This document shows positions 1 to 8,935 of a stretch of 55,583 nucleotides of DNA, one piece after another. This DNA is from Actinomycetes bacterium (GTDB taxonomy: Bacteria; Actinomycetota; Acidimicrobiia; Acidimicrobiales; RAAP-2). Within the stretch, counting starts at the first letter, position 1, and each line of letters opens with the position of its first letter. The position numbers and the translations under genes are program-made. Location of the stretch: the NCBI GenBank assembly GCA_021791845.1, contig JAJYVT010000012.1, forward strand, positions 1-55,583. The letters run 5' to 3'. The notes under the pieces were generated by a model. It was given only the letters and a program-made list of their open reading frames with translations, did not search any database and was not told where the DNA came from.

Positions 1-357
1 CCGTGCCATCGCCGGCCGGGCCGGGGCGGCGGGCGCGGGCGCGGGCGCGCCGCGGCTGCTCACGACCGGGCGGCCGGACGCCGTGGTCGGGGCCCGCTCC
101 TCTGCCGGGGCCGGCCGGGGAGCCCCCTTCTTGGCCGGCGCAGCAGCCTTCTTGGCCACCGGGGGCTCCTCGGGCGCGACCGGACGGCGCAGGCCGTCGG
201 CGTCCGCCTTCCGGCGCACACGGTCGGCCTGTGCCTCCTCGATGGACGAGGAGTGGCTCTTCACCCCGATGCCCAGGGCCAGGCAGAGGTCGAGGGCCTC
301 CTTGTTGGTCAGCCCCAGCTCACGGCCGAGCTCGTAGACGCGGATCTTCTTCGGCAA
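1..357 (-). CDS. infB: Translation initiation factor IF-2, N-terminal part (cut by window edge)
   Basis: IF-2 delivers initiator tRNA to the 30S subunit; only the first 119 codons are here. The protein begins LPKKIRVYELGRELGLTNKE, the typical IF2_N helical domain of bacterial IF-2. After about residue 70 it becomes the Ala/Pro/Lys-rich disordered linker (repeated PAKK, APAP) usual in actinobacterial IF-2. The GTPase domain lies outside the window. The start is TTG at 357-355; GAGGA sits 4 nt upstream and no ATG or GTG fits nearby. It is last in the rimP-nusA-ylxR-infB operon, 39 nt after ylxR. Confidence 0.9.
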   Translation of the reverse strand, partial: MPKKIRVYELGRELGLTNKEALDLCLALGIGVKSHSSSIEEAQADRVRRKADADGLRRPVAPEEPPVAKKAAAPAKKGAPRPAPAEERAPTTASGRPVVSSRGAPAPAPAAPARPAMAR

Positions 358-396
358 GTCGTCCTCGGTGCTTCCTTCGCAGTTCCCAGCAGCCTC

Positions 397-675
397 TCAG
401 GGCACTGGGGTGTCCATCCATCCTCGCACATCGGGAGCGAGGCCCAACTCTCGCCTCAGCCCGTCCAGCGCTTCCGGGGCCACCGGTGCACGCAGCGCCC
501 GGGCGAAGGCGTCGCGTCGGACGGCGCGCTCCAGGCACGACGCCGAGCCCCGGCACAACCACGCCCCGCGGCCCGGGAGTGCCGTCCCGGTCACCAGGGC
601 GCCGTCGCGACGCCGGACCACCCGCACGAGCTCGTGCGCCGGCGCCCGGCGCCGGCACCCCACGCACGTCCGCAG
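397..675 (-). CDS. ylxR: YlxR/RnpM family RNA-binding protein (DUF448)
   Basis: A small basic protein of the YlxR family, encoded between nusA and infB as in most bacteria. B. subtilis YlxR (RnpM) has been reported to bind and modulate RNase P. The family hallmarks are visible: a TCVGCR cysteine pair at the N-terminus, then HELVRVVR, then PGRGAWLC with a further CL. The start is uncertain. GTG at 663 would remove the first cysteine, so CTG at 675 (LRTCVGCR), about 10 nt after a GGAGG overlapping the nusA end, is preferred. It lies between nusA (5 nt) and infB (39 nt), so it is probably cotranscribed. Confidence 0.8.
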   Translation of the reverse strand: MRTCVGCRRRAPAHELVRVVRRRDGALVTGTALPGRGAWLCRGSASCLERAVRRDAFARALRAPVAPEALDGLRRELGLAPDVRGWMDTPVP

Positions 676-680
676 CGGCG

Positions 681-1988
681 CTATGCCTCCGCCCCCTCGG
701 CGTCGGTCCCGCCGGCTGCGGCCGCCTCCGGTGGCGCGCCGCCGCCCTCTTCCTCAGAGGCTACGGGCTCACCCCCGGCGGCCGTGCCCTCATCCTCCGT
801 TGCGGCGCCGGCCTCCTCACCGGAGACCGCGGCGGCGGTGCCGGCGGTCGCCCCGGTGGCGGCGCCGGCGGGCTCCGCCTCGGCCGCGTGGCTCCACTGC
901 TCGGCGGAGATGGCCTCGCCGCCCTCGGCCGGCTTCCAGACCATCTCGCCCCGCTCGTCCTCGACCCACTCGCCCTCGGCCCACTCCTGGCCGGCGTAGC
1001 CGGCCTCTTCCTCGGCCAGCTGGGTCTCGCTCTTGATGTCGATGCGCCATCCGGTGAGGCGGGCGGCGAGCCGGGCGTTCTGGCCCTCCTTCCCGATGGC
1101 CAGGGAGAGCTGGTAGTCGCTCACCACGACGGTGGCGGTGCCGGTCTCCTCGTCGAGCCGAACCTCGCGCACCCTGGCCGGTGCCAGGGCGTTCTGGATG
1201 AGCTCGACCGGGTCGTCGGAGAACGGCACCACGTCCACCCGCTCGCCCCGCAGCTCGTTGGTCACCATCCGCACCCGCGACCCGCGGGCCCCGACACAGG
1301 CTCCGACAGGGTCCACGTTGGGGTCGTTGGACCACACGGCGATCTTCGTCCGGTGGCCGGGCTCCCGGGCGGCGGCCTTGATCTCGACCACACCCGAGGA
1401 GATCTCGGGCACCTCGAGCTCGAAGAGCCGCTTGATCAGCCCGGGGTGGGTCCGGCTCACCACGATCTGGGGGCCCTTGGTGGTCTTGCGCACCTCCACG
1501 ATGTAGGCCTTGAGACGCGTGCCGTGGTCGTAGCGCTCGAAGGAGACCTGCTCCGCCTGCGGCAGGAGCGCCTCCACCTTGCCCAGGTCGAGCAGGGTGT
1601 AGCGGTTGTCGGTCTGCTGGACGATGCCGGTCACGATGTCGCCCTCGCGCCCGGCGTACTCCTCGTACTTCATGTCGCGCTCGACCTCGCGGATCCGCTG
1701 GAGGATCACCTGCTTGGCGGTCTGGGCGGCGATCCGGCCGAAGTCGTCGGGCGTGTCGTCCCACTCGTTGACGACGTTGCCCTCCTCGTCCAGCTCCTGG
1801 CCGTACACGCGGATCTCGCCGGACTCGGGGTCGATGGTGACGACCGCCTCCTCCGCCGCGTCGGGACGGCGCTTGTAGGCGGTCACCAGCGCGTTCGCCA
1901 GCGCATCCAGCAGCGTCTCGACGGAGATGCCCTTGTCCCGCGCGATCTGGCCCAGCGCATCCAGGAATTCGAAGTTGGTCTTGCTCAT
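681..1988 (-). CDS. nusA: Transcription termination/antitermination protein NusA
   Basis: NusA binds RNA polymerase and nascent RNA and affects pausing, termination and antitermination. The order is the N-terminal domain ([20 protein letters not shown]), an S1 domain around residues 130-200 ([22 protein letters not shown]), then two KH domains ([35 protein letters not shown]). The last about 90 residues are an acidic Ala/Glu/Gly tail. It has 435 residues from ATG 1988; the frame stays open upstream, but MSKTNFEF is the conserved N-terminus. The ATG overlaps the rimP stop as ATGA, which implies translational coupling. Confidence 0.96.
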   Translation of the reverse strand: MSKTNFEFLDALGQIARDKGISVETLLDALANALVTAYKRRPDAAEEAVVTIDPESGEIRVYGQELDEEGNVVNEWDDTPDDFGRIAAQTAKQVILQRIREVERDMKYEEYAGREGDIVTGIVQQTDNRYTLLDLGKVEALLPQAEQVSFERYDHGTRLKAYIVEVRKTTKGPQIVVSRTHPGLIKRLFELEVPEISSGVVEIKAAAREPGHRTKIAVWSNDPNVDPVGACVGARGSRVRMVTNELRGERVDVVPFSDDPVELIQNALAPARVREVRLDEETGTATVVVSDYQLSLAIGKEGQNARLAARLTGWRIDIKSETQLAEEEAGYAGQEWAEGEWVEDERGEMVWKPAEGGEAISAEQWSHAAEAEPAGAATGATAGTAAAVSGEEAGAATEDEGTAAGGEPVASEEEGGGAPPEAAAAGGTDAEGAEA

Positions 1989-2509
1989 GACGTCGTGGCC
2001 CTCTCCTTGCCCTTGCGCCCCTTGGCCCGGCTCGGTGAGGGCGCGCCGGTGGCGCCCCACTCGAAGACCGTGCGGGCCCGCTCGATCGTGTGGAACCCGA
2101 CGGCTGCGGAGCCGCCGGGCACCTCGGGTCCTTCCAGCACCACCCCTCGCTCGTCGACCGAAGCCAGGCGGCCCTGGAGCCGGCGCACCTCTCCCGCCCC
2201 GGGAACGAGGCGGACCGCGACCGTCTCACCCAGCGCCCGGACGAACTGGGCCGGGGTGCGCAGCCGGCGCTCCACCCCGGGGCTCGAGACCTCCAGGGTG
2301 TAGCGGCCGGGCAGGGGGTCCAGGCGGTCCAGCGCCCCGGACACGGCCCGGTTCGCCGCCGCCAGCGCGTCGAGGTCGATCCCCCCGTCGCGGTCCACCG
2401 TCACCCGGACGGTGGCCGCCGACACCTCCACGTCGACCAGCTCCAAGCCGAGCGCGGCGACCACCGGCGACAGTTCGTCCTGCAACGTCTCCACGGCCGC
2501 TCCAGCCAT
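1985..2509 (-). CDS. rimP: Ribosome maturation factor RimP
   Basis: RimP assists 30S subunit maturation. The N-terminal RimP domain shows LGLELVDVEV, VRVTVDRDGGIDLD and the conserved LEVSSPGVERRLRTPAQF, and an SH3-like C-terminal half ends in a basic Lys/Arg tail. The 174 residues fit the family. The ATG at 2509 has GGGAGG 8 nt upstream; the open frame extends further upstream but without family similarity. It is the first gene of the rimP-nusA-ylxR-infB operon and overlaps nusA by 4 nt. Confidence 0.95.
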   Translation of the reverse strand: MAGAAVETLQDELSPVVAALGLELVDVEVSAATVRVTVDRDGGIDLDALAAANRAVSGALDRLDPLPGRYTLEVSSPGVERRLRTPAQFVRALGETVAVRLVPGAGEVRRLQGRLASVDERGVVLEGPEVPGGSAAVGFHTIERARTVFEWGATGAPSPSRAKGRKGKERATTS

Positions 2510-2612
2510 CCGCCGGCACCTCCCTTCATCGCTCGCCCGTCGCTGCTGCGCGTCGCTCCTCCTCTGGCCGGGCACTCCATGCCCGGCCACCACGCCCGGG
2601 CCCCTGCAAGAC

Positions 2613-2640
2613 GAAAGCGTGGGCAGCGGCCCACGCTTTC
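2613..2640 (-). terminator. Perfect 12-bp hairpin between ispG and rimP
   Basis: GAAAGCGTGGGC (2613-2624) and GCCCACGCTTTC (2629-2640) pair perfectly around a 4-nt loop. No U-run follows on either strand. It lies 78 nt beyond the ispG stop and 104 nt before the rimP start, so it could end ispG transcription or be an attenuator-like structure in the rimP leader. The promoter-like TATACT lies upstream of it, which favours a leader role. Confidence 0.6.
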
Positions 2641-2674
2641 AACAGGTCCTGCAATGAGACCGGACAGCGGATGG

Positions 2675-2680
2675 AGTATA
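2675..2680 (-). promoter_or_regulatory. Putative -10 box of the rimP-nusA operon
   Basis: TATACT on the minus strand, in an AT-richer patch of the ispG-rimP gap. Transcription would begin near 2668 and give a leader of about 160 nt containing the 2613-2640 hairpin. No good -35 is seen. Confidence 0.45.
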
Positions 2681-2717
2681 CCAACCGAGGACGTCGGCTG
2701 GGCCGACGCCCGTGGCG

Positions 2718-3977
2718 CTACGACCCCGACCCCGCCTCCCCCTCCCCGGCGTCCTGGACCCGCTTCCGGATGCGGTCGATGCGCACCTCGGAAGCGTTGG
2801 GGTCCGTGCCCTTTTCGTCCAGCAGCGCCATGCGGTCGGCCTCGGCCTCGGCTTCGGCGCCGGCGTCGGCGGCGGCCAGCCGGGCCTCGACGCCCTCGGC
2901 CACCAACCGCTCGGCCTCGGCCACCAGGGCCGCCACCATCTCGCGCTCGGGGACCACCCGCACGATCTTGCCCTGGATGAACAGGTGGCCCTTCTGCTTC
3001 CCGGCGGCGATGCCGAGGTCGGCGCTCCGGGCCTCGCCCGGCCCGTTGACCACGCACCCCATCACCGCCACCTGGATGGGGAGGTTCCGGTCCTCCAGCG
3101 CCGCCTGCGCCTCCTTGGCCACGGCGATCACGTCCACCTGCGCCCGGCCGCAGGACGGGCAGGCGATGAGGTCCAGCCCCTTGCGCTCGCGCAGGCCCAG
3201 CGCCTCCAGCAGTTGTCGTCCGGCCCGCGCCTCCTCCACCGGGTCGGCGGTGAGCGAGTAGCGGATGGTGTCCCCGATCCCCTCCGCCAGGAGCGTCCCG
3301 ATGCCGGCCGTGCCCTTCAGCAGCCCCGCAGGTGGCGGGCCCGCCTCGGTCACCCCCAGGTGCAGGGGGTGGTCGAACGTCTCGGAGGCGAGGCGGTAGG
3401 CGGCGATCATGAGCGCCACCGACGAGGCCTTGACCGAGATCTTGACGTCGGTGAAACCGACCTCCTCGAAGTAGGCGAGCTCCATCTTGGCCGACTCCAC
3501 CAGGGCCTCAGGGGTGGCCCCGTTGTAGCGCTTGTAGAGCTCGGGATGGAGGGAGCCGGCGTTCACCCCGATCCGGATGGGGACGCCCCGGTCCTTCGCC
3601 TCGGATGCCACCAGCTTGATCTCGGACTCCTTGCGGAGGTTGCCGGGGTTCAACCGCAGCCCGTGGACCCCTGCCTCCAGCGCGGCCAGGGCCATCTCGT
3701 GGTGGAAGTGGATGTCGGCCACGATGGGGACGGGCGACCGGGGGACGATGCGGGCCAGCCCTTCGGCCGCCGCCTCCTCGTTGCAGGTGCAACGGACGAT
3801 GTCGGCTCCGGCGGCGGCCAGGGCGTAGACCTGGGCGAGCGTCCCCTCGACGTCGGCGGTCTTGGTGGTGGTCATGGACTGCACCGAGACGGGGGCCCCG
3901 CCGCCGATGGCCACGTCGCCGACGCGGATCTGGCGGGTCGGTCGACGCGCGGTGAGGAGGGAAGACGAGAGCTCCAT
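2718..3977 (-). CDS. ispG: 4-hydroxy-3-methylbut-2-en-1-yl diphosphate synthase (IspG/GcpE)
   Basis: IspG is the [4Fe-4S] enzyme that converts methylerythritol cyclodiphosphate to HMBPP, the penultimate MEP-pathway step. The TIM barrel begins VGDVAIGGGAPVSVQSMTTT and includes VADIHFHHEMAL and GLRLNPGNL. The iron-sulfur half has the CPSCGR and CVVNGPGEA cysteine motifs. It is 419 residues from ATG 3977; the last about 35 residues are a charged tail beyond the family core. It is the last gene of the cdsA-dxr-rseP-ispG series, 93 nt after rseP. The next MEP gene, dxr, is in the same cluster. Confidence 0.96.
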   Translation of the reverse strand: MELSSSLLTARRPTRQIRVGDVAIGGGAPVSVQSMTTTKTADVEGTLAQVYALAAAGADIVRCTCNEEAAAEGLARIVPRSPVPIVADIHFHHEMALAALEAGVHGLRLNPGNLRKESEIKLVASEAKDRGVPIRIGVNAGSLHPELYKRYNGATPEALVESAKMELAYFEEVGFTDVKISVKASSVALMIAAYRLASETFDHPLHLGVTEAGPPPAGLLKGTAGIGTLLAEGIGDTIRYSLTADPVEEARAGRQLLEALGLRERKGLDLIACPSCGRAQVDVIAVAKEAQAALEDRNLPIQVAVMGCVVNGPGEARSADLGIAAGKQKGHLFIQGKIVRVVPEREMVAALVAEAERLVAEGVEARLAAADAGAEAEAEADRMALLDEKGTDPNASEVRIDRIRKRVQDAGEGEAGSGS

Positions 3978-4070
3978 CACCGTCCATTCTGCCGCGCCCG
4001 GCACGCCGGCCGTGCGACGCCCCGGCGAGGGCCGGTGCGCCGCCGCGGACACCGCGCCCGCGGGGCGCGC

Positions 4071-5444
4071 TCAGCCGAACGGGTTGGCCACCGGGTGGGC
4101 GATGTCCAGGAAGACCGCCGAGCCCACGATCACCAGGAGGACGGCCATGAAGGCGTAGGCCACCGGCACGAGCTTGGCCGCGTCGGCCTGGTAGTAGGGC
4201 CGACCCCGGCGGGTGCGGATCCGCTCGTACAGCGCGATCGCCACGTGGCCGCCGTCCAGGGGCAGCATCGGGAGCATGTTCATGAGCCCGAGGATGATGT
4301 TGAGCGCGATGAGGATCGAGAGGAAGTAGTAGACGCCCGCCTGCTCGGCCTGGGTCGCCAGCCGCGTCGCCTCCACGATCGACATCACGCGGTTGGACGA
4401 TGTGGGGTTCTTGGCCGCCTTGGCGGCCGCCTGGGGGCTGGTCACCTGGTGGTAGAGGGCGGCGAGGCCCCCGGGTGAGAAGACGCGCCCGATGCCGATC
4501 ACGGTGGCGCTGGTGACGTGCCCCACGTCCCGTCCGGCCGACGCCACCGCCTCCAGGGGGTTCTGGGCGACGAAGAGCGGCTGGAGCGTCGTCTCCACGC
4601 CGATCAGCCAGTCGGTCCTGGTGCCCGTGGCCGTGCCGAGCAGCTCGCGTGTCCCCTCCTTGTGGCCGGCCACCGGCCGGACCACCGTGGTGGACCGCCG
4701 TCCGTGGTCTGTCACCACCAAGGTGACGGGCCGTCCCCGCGACGCCTGGATGCCGGCGGCCAGCGCGCCGGATGTGGCGATCGCCCTGCCGTCGACCGAC
4801 ACGATGCGCTCGCCCGACCGGAGGCCCGCCGCCTGGGCTGCGGTCTGCGAGTGCCCGGCCCACTTCACGAAGCCCGCCACCACCACCTGGGTCGAGCTCG
4901 GGGTCCCGAAGGCGACGACCGCCACCCACGCCAGGACGAACGCCATGACGTAGTGCATGATCGACCCGGCGCTGGCCACGAGGATGCGGCGGTGGAACGG
5001 CTGGCGCCGGTAGGTGCGCGGCTCGTCGGCCGGGTGGACCTCCTCCAGGTTGGTCATGCCGGGGATCTTCACGTAGGCCCCGGCCAGGATCGGCTTCAGG
5101 CCGTACTCCGTCTCGCCCTTGCGCACCGACCACAGGCGCGGCCCGAAGCCGATGAAGAACTCCGTCACCTTCATGTGGCTGGCCTTTGCCGTCAGGTAGT
5201 GGCCGAGCTCATGGAAGACCACGATGATCACGATGGCGACGAGCACGAGGAGGAGATCGCCCAGCCCGGCCAGGATGAAGGCGGCGGCGATGGCGGCCAG
5301 CACGGCGACCGGGCGGGCGATGGCCCACCCGGTCGGGCGCGACGGCGGTCCCGGGGGCGGAGGCGCCGCCTCCGGCCCGGGAGGGTCCCCGGCGCTCGCC
5401 TCCGACCGGCCGGCGCCCGGCGGCGCTGTCGGGCCCACGGTCAC
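4071..5444 (-). CDS. rseP: M50 site-2 membrane metalloprotease (RseP/Rip1 family)
   Basis: An intramembrane zinc protease of the site-2 family, which in relatives cleaves anti-sigma factors or other membrane substrates. About 50 Pro/Ala-rich residues precede a hydrophobic segment and the HELGHYLTAK zinc site (HExxH). A PDZ domain follows (QAAGLRSGERIVSVDGRAI), then membrane segments and the second site LPLDGGHV, where Asp completes the metal site. It has 457 residues. The start is GTG 5444, overlapping the dxr stop as GTGA; a second GTG lies two codons on. The order dxr-rseP-ispG is common in bacteria. Confidence 0.94.
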   Translation of the reverse strand: MTVGPTAPPGAGRSEASAGDPPGPEAAPPPPGPPSRPTGWAIARPVAVLAAIAAAFILAGLGDLLLVLVAIVIIVVFHELGHYLTAKASHMKVTEFFIGFGPRLWSVRKGETEYGLKPILAGAYVKIPGMTNLEEVHPADEPRTYRRQPFHRRILVASAGSIMHYVMAFVLAWVAVVAFGTPSSTQVVVAGFVKWAGHSQTAAQAAGLRSGERIVSVDGRAIATSGALAAGIQASRGRPVTLVVTDHGRRSTTVVRPVAGHKEGTRELLGTATGTRTDWLIGVETTLQPLFVAQNPLEAVASAGRDVGHVTSATVIGIGRVFSPGGLAALYHQVTSPQAAAKAAKNPTSSNRVMSIVEATRLATQAEQAGVYYFLSILIALNIILGLMNMLPMLPLDGGHVAIALYERIRTRRGRPYYQADAAKLVPVAYAFMAVLLVIVGSAVFLDIAHPVANPFG

Positions 5445-6727
5445 ACCGCTGCCAGCCGGCGCGCCACCACGGACTCGGCCAGGCGGCGGGCCCGGGCGTC
5501 GGCGTCGAGCACGTCGTCCACGGTGCGCAGCGGCGCCCCGTCGCAGCCGTCGAGGGTGGCCCGCACGACGTCGGCGATGCCCAACCAGTCGAGCCGGCCG
5601 TCGAGGAAGGCCGCCACCGCCACCTCGTTGGCGGCGTTGAGCCATGCCGGTGCCGGCCCCCCCGCCCGGCCGGCCTCGTAGGCCAGGCCGAGGCAGGCGA
5701 AGGTCTCCCGGTCCGGCGGCTCGAAGTGGAGCGACAGCGCCGATCCCCAGTCGATGGCCCCGAACGCGTGGGGCAGGCGCTCGGGCCAGCCCATGGCGTA
5801 GCCGATGGGGAGCCGCATGTCCGGGTGCGACAGCTGGGCGATCGTCGAGCCGTCGATCAGCTCCACCATGGAGTGAACGATCGACTGGGGGTGCACCACC
5901 ACGTCGATCCGGTCGTAGGGGACGCCGAAGAGGGCATGGGCCTCGATCACCTCGAGCCCCTTGTTCATGAGGGTGGAGGAGTCGATCGTGATCTTCGGGC
6001 CCATGCTCCACGTGGGGTGGGCCAGCGCCTCGGCGGGTCCGACCGACGCCAGCTCGTCCCGGCGGCGGCCGCGGAACGGGCCGCCCGAGGCGGTCACGAG
6101 CAATCGGGCGACGGCGGCACCGGCCGGGGGCCCGGTGGCCGCCGCTCCGGCACCCGGTGCCCCAGGGAGCGGTCCCGCCGCGCCGGGCGCGTCGTCGCCC
6201 GGGACGCCGTCACCGGCGACCGCCCTCCCTGCGACGGCGCTGCCCTGTCCTGCGACGGCGCTCAGGCACTGGTGGATGGCGCAGTGCTCGGAGTCCACCG
6301 GGACGATCTCGGCCCCGGGGGTGGCGCGGGCACGGTGCACCACCGGCGCCCCCGCGATGAGCGACTCCTTGTTCGCCAGGGCCAGGCGCTTCCCCGCCTC
6401 GAGCGCCGCCAGGGTGACCGGGAGCCCGGCGAAGCCGACGACCCCGTTCACCACCACGTCGGCCGCCTGCGCCGCCACCACGAGCGCCTCGGGCCCGGCG
6501 AGCAGCTCGGTCCCCGCGGGGAGGCGGGGGGCAAGGCCGGGTGCGAGGGACGCGTCGCCGATGCCCACGAGGTCCGGGCGCAGGTGCGCCGCCTGCGCCG
6601 CCAGCACGTCGACCGATCGCTGGGCGGCGATGGCCACCACCCGGAACCGGTCCGGCGCGGCGTCCACGACGTCGACGGCCTGGGTCCCGATCGACCCGGA
6701 CGACCCCACGAGGCTGACCGTCTTCAT
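5441..6727 (-). CDS. dxr: 1-deoxy-D-xylulose 5-phosphate reductoisomerase
   Basis: The first committed MEP step: DXP to 2-C-methylerythritol 4-phosphate with NADPH. The NADPH-binding start is VSLVGSSGSIGTQAVDVV; the active-site stretches ALANKESLI, VPVDSEHCAIHQ, LLVTASGGPF, HPTWSMGPKITIDSSTLMNK and APAWLNAANEVAVAAF are all present. At 428 residues it is longer than usual because residues about 158-206 form a Gly/Ala/Pro-rich insertion where relatives have a short connector. ATG 6727 has a GGAG upstream. It lies 105 nt after cdsA. Confidence 0.96.
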   Translation of the reverse strand: MKTVSLVGSSGSIGTQAVDVVDAAPDRFRVVAIAAQRSVDVLAAQAAHLRPDLVGIGDASLAPGLAPRLPAGTELLAGPEALVVAAQAADVVVNGVVGFAGLPVTLAALEAGKRLALANKESLIAGAPVVHRARATPGAEIVPVDSEHCAIHQCLSAVAGQGSAVAGRAVAGDGVPGDDAPGAAGPLPGAPGAGAAATGPPAGAAVARLLVTASGGPFRGRRRDELASVGPAEALAHPTWSMGPKITIDSSTLMNKGLEVIEAHALFGVPYDRIDVVVHPQSIVHSMVELIDGSTIAQLSHPDMRLPIGYAMGWPERLPHAFGAIDWGSALSLHFEPPDRETFACLGLAYEAGRAGGPAPAWLNAANEVAVAAFLDGRLDWLGIADVVRATLDGCDGAPLRTVDDVLDADARARRLAESVVARRLAAV

Positions 6728-6832
6728 AGGGCTCCAAGCATGCCATCGCCGGTACCCCGATCCGGGGCGGCCGGCACGCGGGCGTGGCTGCCCGCCAGCC
6801 GCGCCGCGTCCCGGAGCCTCCGGCGCCTGCGC

Positions 6833-8866
6833 TCAGCCGTGGAAGGCCCGGACCAGGTAGTAGGTGGCGGGCAGCACGAAGAGCAGCCCGTCCACCCGGT
6901 CCAGCAGGCCGCCGTGCCCCGGGAGGATGCGGCCCATGTCCTTCAAGCCGAGGCGGCGCTTCACCAGGGACTCGCACAGGTCCCCGATCGGGCTGACGAC
7001 GGCCACCACCACCCCCAGGACCAGCGCATGGAGGAGGGTCCAGGGGTGGATCAGGTGGACGACGCCGACCGAGAGCACCAGCGCCGCCACGGCGCCGCCC
7101 ACGACCCCTTCCCACGTCTTCCCCGGGCTCACGTGGCTCAACGGATGGCGCCCCATCCAGGCGCCCACGGCCAGGGCGCCGACGTCGTAGGCGACGGCGG
7201 CGATCAGGGCGCCGAGCAGGTAGGCGATCCCGTGGCGGTCGGGGAACAGCGACGGGGCCAGGAGCAGGGCGGCGAACGAGCCGAACACCCCCACCCAGCA
7301 GTAGACGAGGAGGGTCGCCGCGGTGCTGCGCACCGGCTCGGCCCGGCGGTCCACGCCCACCAGGTGCCAGACGAAGGTGCCGGCCACGAGCAGCACGGTG
7401 ACGAGGGGCAGGGCCCGCTCCGCCTCGAGGTACGAGCCGACGATCAAGCCGACCACCGCCACCAGGCCCAGCAGCGTCGCCGGGTGGTACCCGGCACGGC
7501 GGAAGGCGCCGAACGCCTCCACCGCTGCCAGCCCGAGCACCGCCGTCACGACCACCATCGAAGGCACGGTGCCGAAGTGGAAGGCGACCAGCGCCAACCC
7601 GCCGATCACGAGCCCGCTGGCGATGGCGGCCGGGATGTTGCGGCCCGTCCGCTGGGACATCGCGTCCTCGCCACGTCGCGCCGGCGCGAGCACGCGGCCC
7701 GGCGCGCCTGCACCGGGACCCGCCGGCCGAGGGCGCATGCCCGACGCGTCGCGGTCCCGCCCGCCCGCCGGCGGGCGGGCGGAGGGCGACGGCGCCGGCC
7801 CGGTACCCGGAGGGCCGGTGCGGTCCGCGCCCCGGCGCCGGCCCCGGCGTGCCTCGAGGTCGGCTGCCAGTGCCTCCTCCTCGAGCAGCTCGTCGGCGGT
7901 GGGACCTTCGTGCGCCACGTGGGCGCCGAGGACGCCCTCCTCGGCGACGCCGTCCTCGGCAAGAGGCTCCTCGGCGAGGGAACGCCCTCGACCGGCGTGC
8001 CCGGCCCGGGGCGGCCGGACCTCGTCCTCCGCCTCCCCGACGGCGTGCGCAGCCGAGCCCGGCAGGTGCAGCTCCGTCGTCTTCTCGCCGGCCACGGTGT
8101 CGGGGTCCCATGAGTCGTCGGCGGGGGCCCATCCGTGGCCCGCGGCCGTCGGCGCCACGCCCTCGCCCCCGTCTTCCAGGTCGGGCGGGTGCGCGTCGCC
8201 CCACGGCGCACCGAGCTCGTCGCGGTCGGGCGTCTCCGTTCCCTCGGGAACGGGCGCGGGGTGGGCGGCTTCGCCTTCCCAGCGGGTGCTGCCGGGCTCC
8301 TCGTCCCAGCGGGCGCCGCCGGGCTCCTCGCCCCAGCGGGCGCCGGGACCTGCGGCACCCTCGTCCCAGGTGGTGAACAGGTCCTCCTCGTCGAGCTCGT
8401 CCCCCTGGGACGGTCCGCCGAGCTCGAAGCTCCACGGCTCGCGTTCGGCGATGTCGGCTTCGTCCAGCCGACGTCCCTCACCGGCCCCTGGCCACAGGGC
8501 GGCGTCCAGGGGGTCGGCCCGGTCCCAGTCGGCGTGCTCCTCCCGCCACGACGGCTCGGGTACCGCGGCCCACGGGTCGTCGTCGGCACCCGGGCGCGAC
8601 AGCACGGCCGGCACCTCCCCCGTGGGTGCCTCCGTCCAGTGCGGGAGGGCGGGCTCGGCCGGCGCCGCCCAGTCCTCGGGCCCGAACGCCTCGGCCTCGC
8701 CGGCCGCGCCGGGCTCCGTCTCGTCGTCAACGGCGTCCTCCACCGGGCCGCCGGCCCGGTGCGCGCCGATGATCCGCACCGGCCCGGTGCGCGGCTCGAC
8801 CGAGCCCTCGTTGCCGTCGCGGTGCTGTTCGTCCACTGTGCCGTCCGTCCTGACGTCGCCTGTCAT
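6833..8866 (-). CDS. cdsA: Phosphatidate cytidylyltransferase with a 400-residue acidic N-terminal extension
   Basis: CdsA makes CDP-diacylglycerol from phosphatidate and CTP. Residues about 403-677 are a complete multi-pass CdsA, ending with the signature SLVKRRLGLKD then PGHGGLLDRVDG. The first about 400 residues are an acidic, Pro/Gly/Glu/Trp-rich and probably disordered region with short repeats (ARWGEEPGG, ARWDEEPGS, TRWEGEAAH). Start choice matters: ATG 8866 (MTGDVRTDG) gives 677 residues. An internal ATG at 7660 (MSQRTGRNIP) with GAGGA 4 nt upstream would give a conventional 275-residue enzyme. No stop separates them. It sits between frr and dxr, as in many bacteria. Confidence 0.88.
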   Translation of the reverse strand: MTGDVRTDGTVDEQHRDGNEGSVEPRTGPVRIIGAHRAGGPVEDAVDDETEPGAAGEAEAFGPEDWAAPAEPALPHWTEAPTGEVPAVLSRPGADDDPWAAVPEPSWREEHADWDRADPLDAALWPGAGEGRRLDEADIAEREPWSFELGGPSQGDELDEEDLFTTWDEGAAGPGARWGEEPGGARWDEEPGSTRWEGEAAHPAPVPEGTETPDRDELGAPWGDAHPPDLEDGGEGVAPTAAGHGWAPADDSWDPDTVAGEKTTELHLPGSAAHAVGEAEDEVRPPRAGHAGRGRSLAEEPLAEDGVAEEGVLGAHVAHEGPTADELLEEEALAADLEARRGRRRGADRTGPPGTGPAPSPSARPPAGGRDRDASGMRPRPAGPGAGAPGRVLAPARRGEDAMSQRTGRNIPAAIASGLVIGGLALVAFHFGTVPSMVVVTAVLGLAAVEAFGAFRRAGYHPATLLGLVAVVGLIVGSYLEAERALPLVTVLLVAGTFVWHLVGVDRRAEPVRSTAATLLVYCWVGVFGSFAALLLAPSLFPDRHGIAYLLGALIAAVAYDVGALAVGAWMGRHPLSHVSPGKTWEGVVGGAVAALVLSVGVVHLIHPWTLLHALVLGVVVAVVSPIGDLCESLVKRRLGLKDMGRILPGHGGLLDRVDGLLFVLPATYYLVRAFHG

Positions 8867-8935
8867 CGCGCCCCCCGTCGGGCCCGCGCCCTGCCGACCC
8901 CGCGGCGCCGGGTGCGCCGCGTCGGGACGGGGCAC

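Noticed and set aside
3-2303. 766-residue plus-strand open frame opposite infB, ylxR, nusA and rimP
   Set aside because: Arg/Pro/Gly/Leu-rich shadow; the minus strand holds four clearly recognisable genes in the usual order.
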